Position numbers and translations under genes: made by a program
The notes under the pieces: model-generated
The model's database searches: none
The model's input: the letters and a program-made list of their open reading frames with translations, nothing else
What the model was told of the DNA's origin: nothing
Part shown: positions 12,930-24,797 of the stretch, piece by piece
How positions within the stretch are numbered: position 1 is the first letter of the stretch
Layout: each line of letters opens with the position of its first letter
Origin: Vanilla planifolia
Lineage: Eukaryota > Streptophyta > Magnoliopsida > Asparagales > Orchidaceae
Direction: 5' to 3'
Assembly (NCBI GenBank): GCA_023846275.1
Contig: CM043871.1
Coordinates: 29,790,569 to 29,854,568, forward strand
Length of the DNA stretch: 64,000 nucleotides

Positions 12930-13827
12930 ATGGATGGGAGAAGATCATGGAAGGACATGGAGGTGGACTGCTTGGTTGAAGTCTTCACAAAGCTCGGCCT
13001 CGACGACCTCACCCTCACCATTCCCCTCGTCTGCAAATCTTGGAATGCCGCCGTCCGCCATCCCCTATGCTGGAGAAAGCTCGATTTCCGTCAACTCGAC
13101 CTCCTTCCATGGAGCAGCTTCTCCAAAAGCTTCGCCTTTTACTACTTCCTACCTCACTTCTCCTTCACCTACTTCCTAAAGTTCGCCCTAAGGCAGAGCT
13201 GCAAGTCAGTAACCGAGCTCAGCTTTCCGCTGAAATCCACCTCCCTGGAGGATGTGGTTTTAGCTACCAAAGAGTAAGTAACACACAACTCCCTGCAATA
13301 TCTAAGGTGCATATAATTAACAATGCTTAACTTGCAGGTGTCCCAAGCTCAAGTCTGTTGCTCTTCCACGTTTGTCCTCAGCAGAGGAAGTGCAAATCTC
13401 TGAGCTTGTATGCAAGTGGAGAGATGTGGAGCAGCTAAAGATGGAATCTAAGCCTTCGAATTTTCCTAATCTTGCAAGGAACATAAGCCTACATTGCAGG
13501 AACTTTAGAGGGTTGGTGGTTTCAGGGGAGATCACAAAAGTGGATGCTTTGGCAATCGTTTGTTACCTACCAATGCTTAAGGAGTTGGATTTGAGTAACT
13601 CAAATTTGCCCAAAACAGAGCTTCTAACAATAATTAAAGGTTGCAAGCAGCTAAAGAAATTGAATGTAAATGGCTGCATAGGTTTTGAAGGTGACGACAA
13701 AGAGATTCTTGAAACGGCCTCTTGCATCAAAGAATTCAACAATGAGGCGTGTAAACTCTATTATGAGGACGCATATCAATCTGGTGAATGGGACAGCGAT
13801 TTCTGCTTACAAGGATATGTTGTCTAA
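12930..13827 (+). CDS. F-box/LRR-repeat protein (At3g48880-like)
   Basis: Two exons, 12930-13273 and 13338-13827, joined across a 64-bp GT-AG intron in phase 2, give 277 aa. The N-terminal F-box (about residues 6-50: WKDMEVDCLVEVF, LTIPLVCKSWNAAV, CWRKLDF) binds SKP1 in SCF ubiquitin ligases. The rest carries degenerate leucine-rich repeats (LPMLKELDLSNSNL, CKQLKKLNVNGCIGF), expected to bind the substrate, which is unknown. The layout and the ending 'GCK.L..L.V..C.GF..DD.EI...AS.I..F' match the plant At3g48880-like group. The start is the first in-frame ATG before the F-box. A paralog with the same intron is at 27.4 kb and an exon-1 relic at 14.0-14.3 kb. Confidence 0.88.
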
Positions 13828-14024
13828 AGCTTGAATGCAAAGCAGCTTTATATGTTCATTCTTGTATATTGGAGTCTACATAGAACTATTCTTTTGTAAG
13901 AAATTTGAATTAAAAGCGTAATGAAAAGCTTAAATTACCAAAAGTAGAGAACAGAAAATATTGTTGCTTGAACAATGTAGCTACATAGCTAGTACTGTAA
14001 TTAGAAAAACGACGGAGTACTTAC

Positions 14025-14284
14025 TTCTCTAGAGTTTACAGATACCCTCTGCGTAATAACCAAGCCGTTGCATACGTCAGCTTCACCCATTCTTCCATTG
14101 TTAGACTGGGGTTTCTTGAAGTAAAATGAGAGCCATTCCAATAAGAAGCGTCAACTGAAGCATTAAACCAAGATTTGCACACATAAGGCGCATTTAGTAC
14201 GCGGTCTTCAAGGCTCAGTTTCAACATAACATGTAATAAACAGTCGGGGGGCAAATCTTCCCATTTTCTGCTTTCATCAATCAT
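14025..14284 (-). pseudogene. F-box exon 1 relic, exon 2 missing
   Basis: The minus strand encodes MIDESRKWEDLPPDCLLHVM, then APYVCKSWFNASVDASYWN, clearly an F-box of the type in the two intact genes here. After 82 residues the frame meets a TAA (14036-14038). Three codons later comes a good donor (GAGAA|GTAAGT, exon end 14025) in phase 2, the phase of the intron in the intact genes. No LRR exon follows before the neighbouring gene ends at 13827. This fits an exon-1 pseudogene with a premature stop and a lost exon 2. A short expressed F-box-only protein is a weaker alternative. An upstream ATG at 14360-14362 would add 26 unrelated residues. Confidence 0.65.
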
Positions 14285-14744
14285 AAAACCATTGAAACAT
14301 CCTTCCTTGGATCTGGCAAATTGGGTGCAAATACTTAGTGCAAAAGAAAATTTAGAACACAAAAATCATTAGGCTTTATGGGTAAAGGCAATTTGAAGAA
14401 AGCACAACTGGTAATATTATTTTTGGTGATTAAGGGGGGTGATATTGTAAGTAAAAAAAAAAAAAAGATGAAATCCCAAAAAATGGGTGAGATCAGATTT
14501 CTTTAAATACAGGGCATGTTGTGAGACATTTTTAGTGACACTCTACCCATCACCTAACTTGGTGTTTGGTCTTGTTCATTTTAAATAGTTACTAAAGATT
14601 GTATTCGCCTCCACAACATGGTCCAAGATGATGTTGTGAGCTACATACCCAATGTTGAACTTAGGTCAATGGGTGATTAGTCTAATGACCCATCTTATTT
14701 GTGATTGAATATTTTCCTCAATTGTTTTTAAACTCATGTCTCTA

Positions 14745-16203
14745 AAGCTTGTTTGGTGAAGAATTTGAAGAATATTGATCATTAAGTACTCACTGACAAT
14801 ATGAAGATTGGGATGACGTGATAATCGAATTATACTTTGCAGACTCTTTTTTGTTTGCTTTAGACAATAAATCTACGAAAATAATCATGAAGCATTAGAA
14901 ACTAAATCAATGAGATTATGAGTATATGTGAAACTTGTATTAAAAGTTTTTCGTAATAAAAAAGCAAGCCTAATACAGTTGACTACGTCATTCAAATATT
15001 ACTTTTATACTCATATGATTATCTTTGAAAAAAATTAAGTTATGATTTTAAAAGCATATTCATAAACTTACTCCATTTAGAACAAATAGTATAAAAGAGG
15101 TTTGTTTCTAGAGACTAAAAACCTTTACAATGGCCTAAACAATTGTTAATGGAAAAGCTATATTTTAGAAACTAAATCAATGATATTATGAATGTATGTA
15201 AAACTTGTATTAAAAGTTCTCTAAAATAAAAAAAAAACACATATCAAATTGTTTATCAAGTCTAATATAGTTGATTGCATTCATTGAAATATTACTTTTA
15301 TGCTCATATGATTATCATTAGGAAGCAATTAAGTAATGGTTTTAAAAGTACATTCATAAACTTGCTTTTGTTTTATTTACAAAATTCAAAATAATATAAA
15401 TCCTTAAATTACATTCACAAAATATGTTCATATTTTATGAATACATTCTCTAAATCATTTATAAAATGAAACTTAGCATACAATACGTGAGTTTCATATA
15501 CAATACAAGACAGTTCCACGTATAATTCGTGAAAACTCATGTACAATATGTTAGTAAACATACCTTAAATTCTTCCAAATAGAAGATTACATACAATATG
15601 TCAATATTAGCATATAGTAAGTGAAGTCTTGACATAAAACATATCACTCAAGATGTACAATACATTTAGTAAATGGAACTATAATTTAGTAAAAATTTGT
15701 GAATTTTGGCATAATCATTAGAGATCTGTTGGGGTTTTTAGAATCACTGCAAAGGATCAAAATACCTATATATTGCCTTTAACATATCATGAAATATTTG
15801 AAAATCATCTGTAAGCATTTTTACTTTAAAAATTATTAAATTAGCCCAAAAAATATTCCAAAGTGATAGGCTAAAGTTGGACACTTATTCTACTAATCAT
15901 GTTTCAAACTCTAGTAAAATCCTCCATAAGAACTAAACGCTATTATTCTTCTTATGCATAGTTATAGAAATTTAATGTACCTCCTAAATTATTTGATTAG
16001 ATATATAAATTTATATATTGACTTTTTGTTCTTATTTTAAATACTTTTTTGGATTGTTCTACTTGATTCTTTTAGATCATTTTTGTTTGTTCTTTTAGCT
16101 GTAAGTTCAACATCATTTAGTATGAGCTCTTTTTGATCAATGAATTGTAATGCCTTTTGACTTGATATGAGGATTTAGTCTATATATTTTTTGCAAAAAA
16201 TGT
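14745..16203 (+). repeat. LTR-like repeat, copy A
   Basis: Diverged copy of the sequence also found at about 18070-19630 and 21470-22760. Shared blocks include 'ATAATCATGA..A', 'CTTGCTTTTG.TTTATTTA', 'ATCAAAATACCTATAT', 'CATGAAATA' and an end near 'GTTTGAGATTRTA'. A copia gag remnant follows directly, so this is probably its 5' LTR. Inside it a block of about 270 bp is repeated (compare 14890-15060 with 15160-15360). Confidence 0.5.
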
Positions 16204-16229
16204 TTGAGATTATACAACTACTTTTTCTT

Positions 16230-17570
16230 AACCAGAGATGGACATAGATAAGGTGTTTAACTTAACTCTAATACTTTAAAGATTCTTCTTTGTAGTCTAT
16301 CAGCCATTAAAATTAATAGGATTATGAATTTCGTACCAGCTCATAAATTGTTGGCTAAACTTGAGGTTGGGTAATGTAAAATTAATTTATTTATGAATAT
16401 TTTTAAATTACTTTACAGAAAAATATTAATAAATCTATTAAAGAAATGATTATTACATTTACTATTATTAATAATAGAAACCTTGAAAAAATTTTTACTA
16501 ATGTTGAACAAGTAAAAAAAGTACTTTAGGTTTTGCTTAAGCAATTTGATCCTTTGAAAACCACAACCAAAGCTATCAAGAAATATAGACCATCTTTCTC
16601 TAGATAGATTCTTGGGCAATCTCATGATTAATGATATTGAGATAGTAAGAAGAAAAGAGAAAAAGCCATGGCTAAAGCACAAGAAGAAAGAAAAAAAACA
16701 TTGCTTTAAGGATTGGTTCAATCTGATTAGATGATGGAGATTCTTCTTGCAATAATAAGGTAAAATTTTTAATTAAAAAATTAAACAAAATTATTAAAAA
16801 ACATATTGCAAGTAATTTGAGAAGAGAAGGAAAAACTATAAGTACAAAAAAAGAAGATAGAAAAGCCACATTGCTATGAATGTGATAAGTTGGGACACAT
16901 CCACCTCAATTGCCTAAAGTTGGTGGAAAGAAAGACAAAAAGTAAATTTAGGAAAGACAAGAAAAAAGACTATGAAAACTATATGGAGTGTCTAGAATGA
17001 GTCATGTTCGAACAAAAAAGAGTCAAAGAAAGTTGATATGTTTTATGACAATCATTAAACATCTCATAAAAAATTTGAAGTTGACGAGATAGGTGAATCT
17101 TTTGTAGTGAATTAAATGAAAATTTGATTAACTTGATTGTTGCATTTAAAAAACTTTCAAAAAAATTCAAATGTTTGAAGAAGCATATCTAATATTTGAG
17201 ATTATGAAAATCTTTAAATAGAAAAAATAAAAAGTATTTACAAGAACTAGAAACAACTAAAGATGCATTTACCAAAACTATTTGTGAGAATGCAAAAATT
17301 AAAAGGATTTCTTATCATTTCAAAAGGTTAAATTCAAATTGTGTTAATTCAAATCATACTCATAGAAAAATTGAATATCAAAATAGTAAGTTTATGAATG
17401 TTAAAACTTTTCACTTTGCATCATTCTTGTCTTGTCATTGTTGCATAAGAAAAAGATATATTTCAAAAATTTTTTTGATAAGAACCAATGTTGATTTTAA
17501 GTATCATTCATTTGTATGGATTAAAAAGAATGATATTAATATGCCCAACAATGATAAAATAATTGAGTGT
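16230..17570 (+). pseudogene. Ty1/copia gag remnant
   Basis: Plus strand, stop-ridden. The stretch HLSLDRFLGNLMINDIEIV (about 16583-16640) matches the copia UBN2-type gag. CYECDKLGHIHLNC (about 16871-16912) is a complete CCHC zinc knuckle, followed by a lysine-rich run and then coiled-coil-like sequence (about 17100-17320), as in the long gag of plant copia elements. No protease, integrase or RT follows before the next LTR-like copy. Confidence 0.65.
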
Positions 17571-17582
17571 GTATAGATCTCC

Positions 17583-20500
17583 CAATGTAATAAAAAAGAG
17601 AAAAAAATTAAAGCATATTTATTGCTTGTATAAATATATTTTATAATGGCTAAACTTATGAAAAGATAAATATTATTTAAATTTAATGCTAAATACAAAA
17701 AGAAAAGAAAAAATAAATTTATCAAAGTAGAAAAGAACTTCTTTGACCTCTAACAAAAGTTTTTACCTTAACATGAATAACAAAACATTTTTATTTATCT
17801 TTTTAATAGATATTAAAAATGAGAGAAGTAATATTGAAATAAAGTTCATCATATATCCCTAAAGTAATCTTAAAGTGTTGTGGTCGCATCTATTAAGAAG
17901 AATATGAATAAAGAGGGAGCATTTGAACATATAATTGTATTTATAATTTCTTTTTTATTTCAAATTTAATTGTGATTTTATCATCATTAAAAGAGAAAAA
18001 TTATTGAACCATCTAATTTGCAATATAATATTTTCTTCTTAAGTTTTTTTTCAAATCATACCTCTCAAATTTGCTTAGTGAAATATTTAGAAAGCATTGA
18101 TTTTAACTCGAAGTGCTTATGGACAATATGTTTAAAAAGATCACCACTAGCTCAAATATAAAGCTTGGGTAAAATAAGGAAAGTAATTGAGATGATGTAA
18201 CAATTGACCAAGTGCACTTTATAGAATATCTTTTTTATTTGTTTTAAACTATAAACTTATGATAATAATCATGAGACAACAAAAGCTAAAATGGTGAGAT
18301 GATCTGTGTGAAACTTACATTAAAATTTTGCTAAAATAAAGAAGCACACAATATTATTTTCTTCTTAAGTGTTTTTCAAATCATATCTCTCAAATTTGCT
18401 TAGTAAACTATTTAGAAAGCATCAATCTTTAACTCAAAGTGCTTATTGACAATATGTTTAGAGAGACCATCATTAGTTCGAATATAAAGATTGGATAAAT
18501 AAAGAAAGTGAGATGACATAGCAATCATTCAAATGCAATTTATAGAGTATTTTTTTTTGCTTTAAATTATAAATCTATGACAATAATCATGATATAGCAT
18601 GAACTAAAATAGTGAGATCATATGTGTGAAATTTACATTAAAATTTCTCTAAAAATAAAGAAGTACATAACAAATGGTTTATCAAACCTAAGATAATTGA
18701 TTGCATTCATTCACATGGTTTTTATAATCATAAGATTATTTTTGAAAAACAATTAAGTTAGGATGTTAAAAGCATATTAAAAAACTTGCTTTTGGTTTAT
18801 TATACAATTCAAAATAATATAAATTCTTAGGTCACATTCACAAAATATGTTTATCATCTTTAGAATGCATTCTCTTAATTATCTTTGAAACTAAATGTAA
18901 AGTATGTGAGCTTCACATACGATACATGTGGGTCCCACATAAGTATGTGAAAGCTCATGTACAATAACACGGATGAAAGTTAACTCAAATTTTTCGAAAC
19001 AAAAGGTTGTATGCAGTTTGTCAATACATCATTTGGGATGTATAGTATGTATAGTTTATAAAATCTGTAGTGACTAATTTGACTAAAATTTTAGAATTTT
19101 GACATTGCCATTGAAAAGATATTGAAAGGTTTGAGTCATCGCAAAAGATCAAAATACCTATATAATGCTTACAAAGCATCATGAAATAGCTAATGAATAT
19201 TTGGAAACCGTTTGGGAGTCTTTTTACTTGAAATTATTGACTTAAAGAAATATTTTGAAGTAATGAGCTTAAGTTGAAAGCTTATTCTACTTATCATATC
19301 TTAGCTTCTACCAAAACCCTTTATAAGAGTTAAGTGTTATTATCTTTCATAAGCATATTCAAAAGATTTAGTGTCTCCTAGATTATTTAATTAATTTTAA
19401 AAATTTGTATATTAAGTTTTTATTTTTATTTTTGATAATTTTTTGGGTTGTTACATTTGATCCTTCATGTTGATTTTTGTTTAGTCATTTGACTAGAAGT
19501 TGTAAAATCTTTTGGCCCAATATTATAGGTTTTTTGGGTTGGTGAATTATAGGGTCTTTTAATCTGATGATTATAAGGTCTTTTGACTTAATGTAAAAAT
19601 TTTGCATATCTAATTTTGTGAAAATTGTTTGAGATTGTAAGTAAATCCGACATCTGGGATCGAACGACCTAAATATCTTAATGTATTTACTTTAAAACTT
19701 TTACATACAACAAGCTTTTAAACTAAACAAAACTTTTAAAAAACAATACCAAATTAATTACAATATAAGAATTTTACTAAATTTATCATACTCTTGGTTT
19801 GTTAATTTTATAAATAGTTATAATTCCATCCACCTTCTATAATGCATTATTTCTAACACACAATGTCTGCCACTCGAGAAGAGTGTCGTCTCAATGAAGT
19901 AAGGGTTGCATATGAATCAGATTCAATCCAAACAGCTATGGTGTTGGAAAAGTGTTCCTTTGCAAGTTTAATAACTTCTGAAATAGCTAACTTCTCCATG
20001 GCAATTAGTGCAAAAAAGGTTGTCTCACCAACGATAACTAATGGCTTGCCCCATGAATCATGTATTACTATGCCAATCCAAACTTTGTTGTTATCATGAA
20101 TAGCAATGTCGCAATTAATTTTGATATAGTTAGGGGGGATGAGACTGCAATAAACATAAAGTGCTATTCACCCCAAATGGGTTGTAGTGGTTCTAGCATT
20201 CTGTGGCTAATGAGTTAAAGCAATTGGACTCTGTATAAAGAATAAGGTGCATAAGTAAATTAGCCGAGTGGTACTTCCTAAAATGGATTTTATCATTCTT
20301 GTTCTTTCAAATGTAATAAAGCATGCAGGTTGTGTAGTGAACAATTTCCACAAGTCCTGATTTCGATAATTAGAAGCCATCCAATGTAGAGGTCTTGAAG
20401 TGAGGAAAGACAAGCTTGAAGATTAATTTCCAACTGAAAAAGGAGGATTACAGGATGAATGACCTAGCCTTAATAGCCATGCAGTATTCCTAAAGTATGT

Positions 20501-20947
20501 GTTGAGGATTTTGTAATTCAGACATCTCCAAGGGCCCATCAAAACTCAACTCATGTTGATCAAATTGACCATTTTGGGTATGCTTAACTTTTAGAGCTAG
20601 GCCTTCACCATTTGCAATTCTTAGGAAAATCAATAACATAGGTTCCTACTTCATCATGTATGGCTTGCTTGGTATGTCATTTGTACTCCAAAACACTTTG
20701 GTTACTAGGATATTATGAATTCCTTAAAAAGTAATCATACTCATACTACCATTGAAATATAATCATAGAGATCAACCTTTTATATTTGACTATCTACCAC
20801 TACACCGTTCATCACACAAAATAACAGAATACCAACATAACGTTGATGAGAAAGATAAACATGGCACAAATAAAAAAAAAACTGAAGGAAAACTAAAGTT
20901 TTCAAAACTTAAAAGTTTAAATTTGATGTTTATGCCTATGCATCCTC
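17583..20947. repeat. About 3.35-kb tandem duplication, copy 1
   Basis: It opens with CAATGTAATAAAAAAGAG and aligns by eye with 20948 onward (CAATGCGATAAAAAAGAG), offset about 3365 bp. Each copy contains, in order, 'TTATTGCTTGTATAAAT', 'TATTATTTAAATTTAATGCTAAATAC', the LTR-like repeat (copy B, about 18070-19630) and a minus-strand LINE RNase H remnant. Copy B has a further internal duplication of about 325 bp (compare 18026 and 18352). The copies have diverged by substitutions and indels, so the duplication is not recent. Confidence 0.75.
19860..20700 (-). pseudogene. LINE 3'-end remnant (RNase H), copy 1
   Basis: The minus strand reads a degenerate RNase H: IKINCDIAIHDNNKVWIGIV (about 20070-20130), IHDSWGKPLVIVGETTFFAL and AMEKLAISEVIKLAKE, ending near 19865. 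It keeps the first catalytic Asp (NCD) and Glu (AME). Upstream, about 20225-20300, ERTRMIKSILGST recalls the linker before RNase H in plant LINE ORF2. It is colinear with the intact relative at 24.9-26.0 kb but AT-rich and broken. Confidence 0.65.
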
Positions 20948-23900
20948 CAATGCGATAAAAAAGAGAAAGAAACTTAAAAAATCATATTTATTGCTTGTAT
21001 AAATTAATTTTGTAATGTCTAAACTTATGAAAAGATAAGTATTATTTAAATTTAATGCTAAATACAAAAGAAAAAGAAAAAAAAAGAGAAAATAGATTTA
21101 TCAAAATAGAAAATAATTTTTTTGGCCCCTTGACCCTAAAAATTCTTTAACTTAACATGAATAAATAAACATTTTTATTTATCTTTTTGATAGATGTTAT
21201 AAATGTGAGAAGTAATGTTGAAATGAAAATTATAGTATATCCTTAAAAGTAATTTTAAATTAGGGAGAACATGAATTAAGAGAAAATATTTGAATATATA
21301 ATTGCATTTATAATTTCTTTTTCATTTCAAATTTAATTGTGATTTTAACATCATTAAAAGAGAAAAATTATTGAACCTTAGATCTATGTGTGTTTAATTT
21401 AATGATAATAAAACTATCTTATTTGCAATATAATATTTTCTTCTTAAGTGTTTTTCAAATCGTGCCTCCCAAATTTTCTTAATAAAGTATTTAGAAAACA
21501 TTGAACTTTGACTCGAAATTCTTATTAACAAAACATTTAGAGAGATCATCACTAGATCAAATATGAAGATTGGACAACACAAGGAAAGAAATTGAGATGA
21601 TATAATAATCATCCAAGTGCACTTTATAAAGTCCTTTTTTTTTTGCTTTAAATTATAAACCTATGACAATGATCATGAGATAGCAATAATTAAAAAAGCT
21701 GAGATCATATGTGTGAAATTCACATTAAAAGTTTTCTAAATTAAAAAAGTACACATCAAATGGTTTATCAAATCAAAGATAGTTTGTTGCATTCATTCAA
21801 ATGCTTTTATAATCATAATTCATTTTGGGAAAACAATTAATTAAGTTATTATATTAAAAATATATTTGCAAACTTGCTTTTGGTTTATTTATAACATTCA
21901 AAATAATATAAATTCTTAGATTTTTTTTTCAAAATATGTTTATCATCTTTAGAATGTATTCTCTTAACTACCTTTAAAATTAAACTTTATGTAAGGTACA
22001 TGAGCTTTACGTATGATACATGAGGATCTCACATACAGTATGTAGAAATATACATTAACATTGATGAAAGCTAACTTAAATTTCTTTTAACAAAATCTTG
22101 TGTACAATACATTAATATTAACATACAATATTTGAAGCTTGATATGTAATACTTTATTTGGCATGTACAATACATTTAGTGTACGGAAACTGTAACGACT
22201 AATTTGACCAAAATTTTAAAATTTTGACATAGCCGTTAAGGAGCTATTAAAAGGTTTTAGAGTCATCATAAAAAAATCAAAATACCTATTTAATGCTTCC
22301 AAAACATCATGAAATAGCTAATAAATATTTAAAAACGGTTTGTGAATATTTCTACTTGAAAATTATTGACTTAGAGAAATATTTCGAAGTAGTGGTTTAA
22401 GTTGGAAGCTTATTCTACTCATCATATCTTAGCTTCTATCAAAACCCTTCATAAGAGTTGAGTGTTATTATCCTTTATAAGCAAATTCGAAAGATTTAGT
22501 ATGTCTCCTAGATTATTTAATTTGTTTTAAGAATTTCTATAAAATTTTATTCTTATTTTTTATAACTTTTGGGGCTGATCTTTCATGTTCATTTTTGTTT
22601 AGTCTTTTGACTAGAAGTTGTAAAGTCTTTTGGTCCAATGTTATAGATTTTTTGGACTAATGAATTACAAGGTCTTTTAGCCTGATGATTGTGAGACCTT
22701 TTGGTTTTGATGTGAAGGTTTTATTTATCCAATTTTGTAAAAAGTGTTTGAAATTATAAGAATTCAACATTTGGAATCAAACTACTTAAATATCCCGATG
22801 CATTTTACTTTACCACCCCTTTCATACAACAAGCTTTCAAAACAAAACAAAAGCTTTAAAAAAATTCAAGAGTAATAATAATATAAGACTTCTACTGAAT
22901 TTATCTCTAACTTTTGATTTGTTAATTTTATAAATTATTACAATTCACAACCTCTTCGTGTGTGGACATTCTAACACTTATTTTGTAACACACTATGTCT
23001 CCCACTCGAGACTCAACTTCAAGAATAAATATTGGCCGATGCCTAAAATATAAACACCTTAAGATGGTTCATACATATGATCATTTAGCAAGAGAGGAAT
23101 GGCTTGGGAAAGGGCATACCCCAGTCCTACACAAAATTAAAAGATAAAGCTTGATGAGAAATCCAAATATGTAGTTGCATTTCCTTCCCTAAGTATGTGT
23201 GTGATCCTGTGTGCAACAAACCAATGAATAGACTTAACTTCCTAAATAAATTTGGAAGTACTTGTACTAAAACAATGTCATCTCAAATAAATTTGGGAAA
23301 GTGTTCCTTTGCAAGCTTAATGACTTTCGAAATAGCCAGCTTCTCCATGGTAGTTAGTGCAAATGAAAAGATGTCTCACCAACGATAACCAATGACTTGC
23401 CCCATGAATCATGTATTACGACATCGATTCCAGCGCTGTCGTCATCATGAATAGCAGCAATGCAATTAATTTTGATCTAGTTAAGGGGGGAAGATACCAC
23501 ATAGAACATAAAGTAATATTTAGCACAAATGGGCTGTCGTGCTTCTAGCATTTATGTGGCTAGCTAGTTAAAGCAATTTGACACTATATAAAGGATAAGA
23601 CACACAAGTGAATTAGTTGAGTGGTACTTCCTAGAATGGATTTTATCGTTCTTGTTCTTTCAAATGTAATAAAGCGTGCCGGCTGCACAGTGAACAATTT
23701 CCACAATACTCGATTTCTTGATAATTAGAAGCCATCTAGTGCAAGAGGCCTTGAAGTGAGGAAAGACGAGCCTAAAGGTTAATTTCTAGCTGAAAAAAGG
23801 AGGACTACAAGATCGACAACCGAAGCTCAGTAGCCATGGAGTATTCCCAAAGCTTGTGTTGAGGAGTTTCATTGTTCAAACATAACTAAGGGCACTCAAG

Positions 23901-24290
23901 ACTCAACTGACGTTGATCAAGTTGACCATTTCGGGTATACTTCACTTTTAGAGTTGGACCTTCACCATTCCTTAGGCAATTCTTATGAAAATCAATAGCA
24001 TATGTTCCTACTATATCATGCATGGCTTGGGCGACAAGAAGTCAACTAGGTTGCTTGGCATGACATTTTTGCTCCTAAATAGTTTGGTGACTAGGGTACC
24101 TTGAATTCTTTAAAAATTAATTTTACTCGTACTATCACTAAGGTAATCATAAAGATTAACCATTTATGCTTGACTATCTACCACTAAATCATTCGTCACT
24201 CAAAAATAACGTACGATCAAAATGAGGTTGAAGAGAATGATGAACATGACACAAATAGAACAAAACAAAAAACAAACTACAAGATAAACA
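20948..24290. repeat. About 3.35-kb tandem duplication, copy 2
   Basis: Second copy of the unit at 17583-20947. It holds LTR-like copy C (about 21470-22760) and another LINE RNase H remnant. Matching landmarks: TTCTCCATGG at 19992 and 23341, and 'ACATGRCACAAATARAA' near 20855 and 24245. Confidence 0.75.
23200..24110 (-). pseudogene. LINE 3'-end remnant (RNase H), copy 2
   Basis: Copy of the RNase H relic at 19860-20700, colinear through 'ATGGATTTTATCGTTCTTGTTCTTTC' (about 23635) and the 'CTTCTCCATGG' block (23340). Coding sequence is on the minus strand and broken. The separate copies share indels with copy 1, so they were duplicated after the LINE had decayed. Confidence 0.6.
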
Positions 24291-24797
24291 AACGATTCTA
24301 AAGATTGATGCTAAAGATTAAAGTTGATAAAAAACACAATATCTAAACAAACATTATCAAAGAATAAAATAGCTTTTCTCAAAATTCCATTCTAACAATG
24401 ATAGGTAATAAACCTCACAAGAAAATACACAACTACTCTACGGAGATAGAGAAAGAACTCAAAGTATTAAAAAAAATACTACATTTTGTCTTTTTGTTCT
24501 CAATTAGTCATGCTAGTCTCATATAAGCATCCAAAAGGTTGTTATGCATTCACATCCTAACAATTTTCACTAACAAACTACATCTACACAATTCTTCATT
24601 CCTATGCCAAAACCACTTGTCTTCTTGCTTTTTGAGAAGTCAAGTGCATTTTGTTATTTATTTAGCTATACTATAATCGAGGAATTCAACGTAAGTTTAC
24701 CTTTGTATCCTTACAATTAACTTCCACGCCCATGGTGTTACACATTGCTTTGGCATGTAAATATAAATGCACCTATTGTAACTATAATAACCAATCA

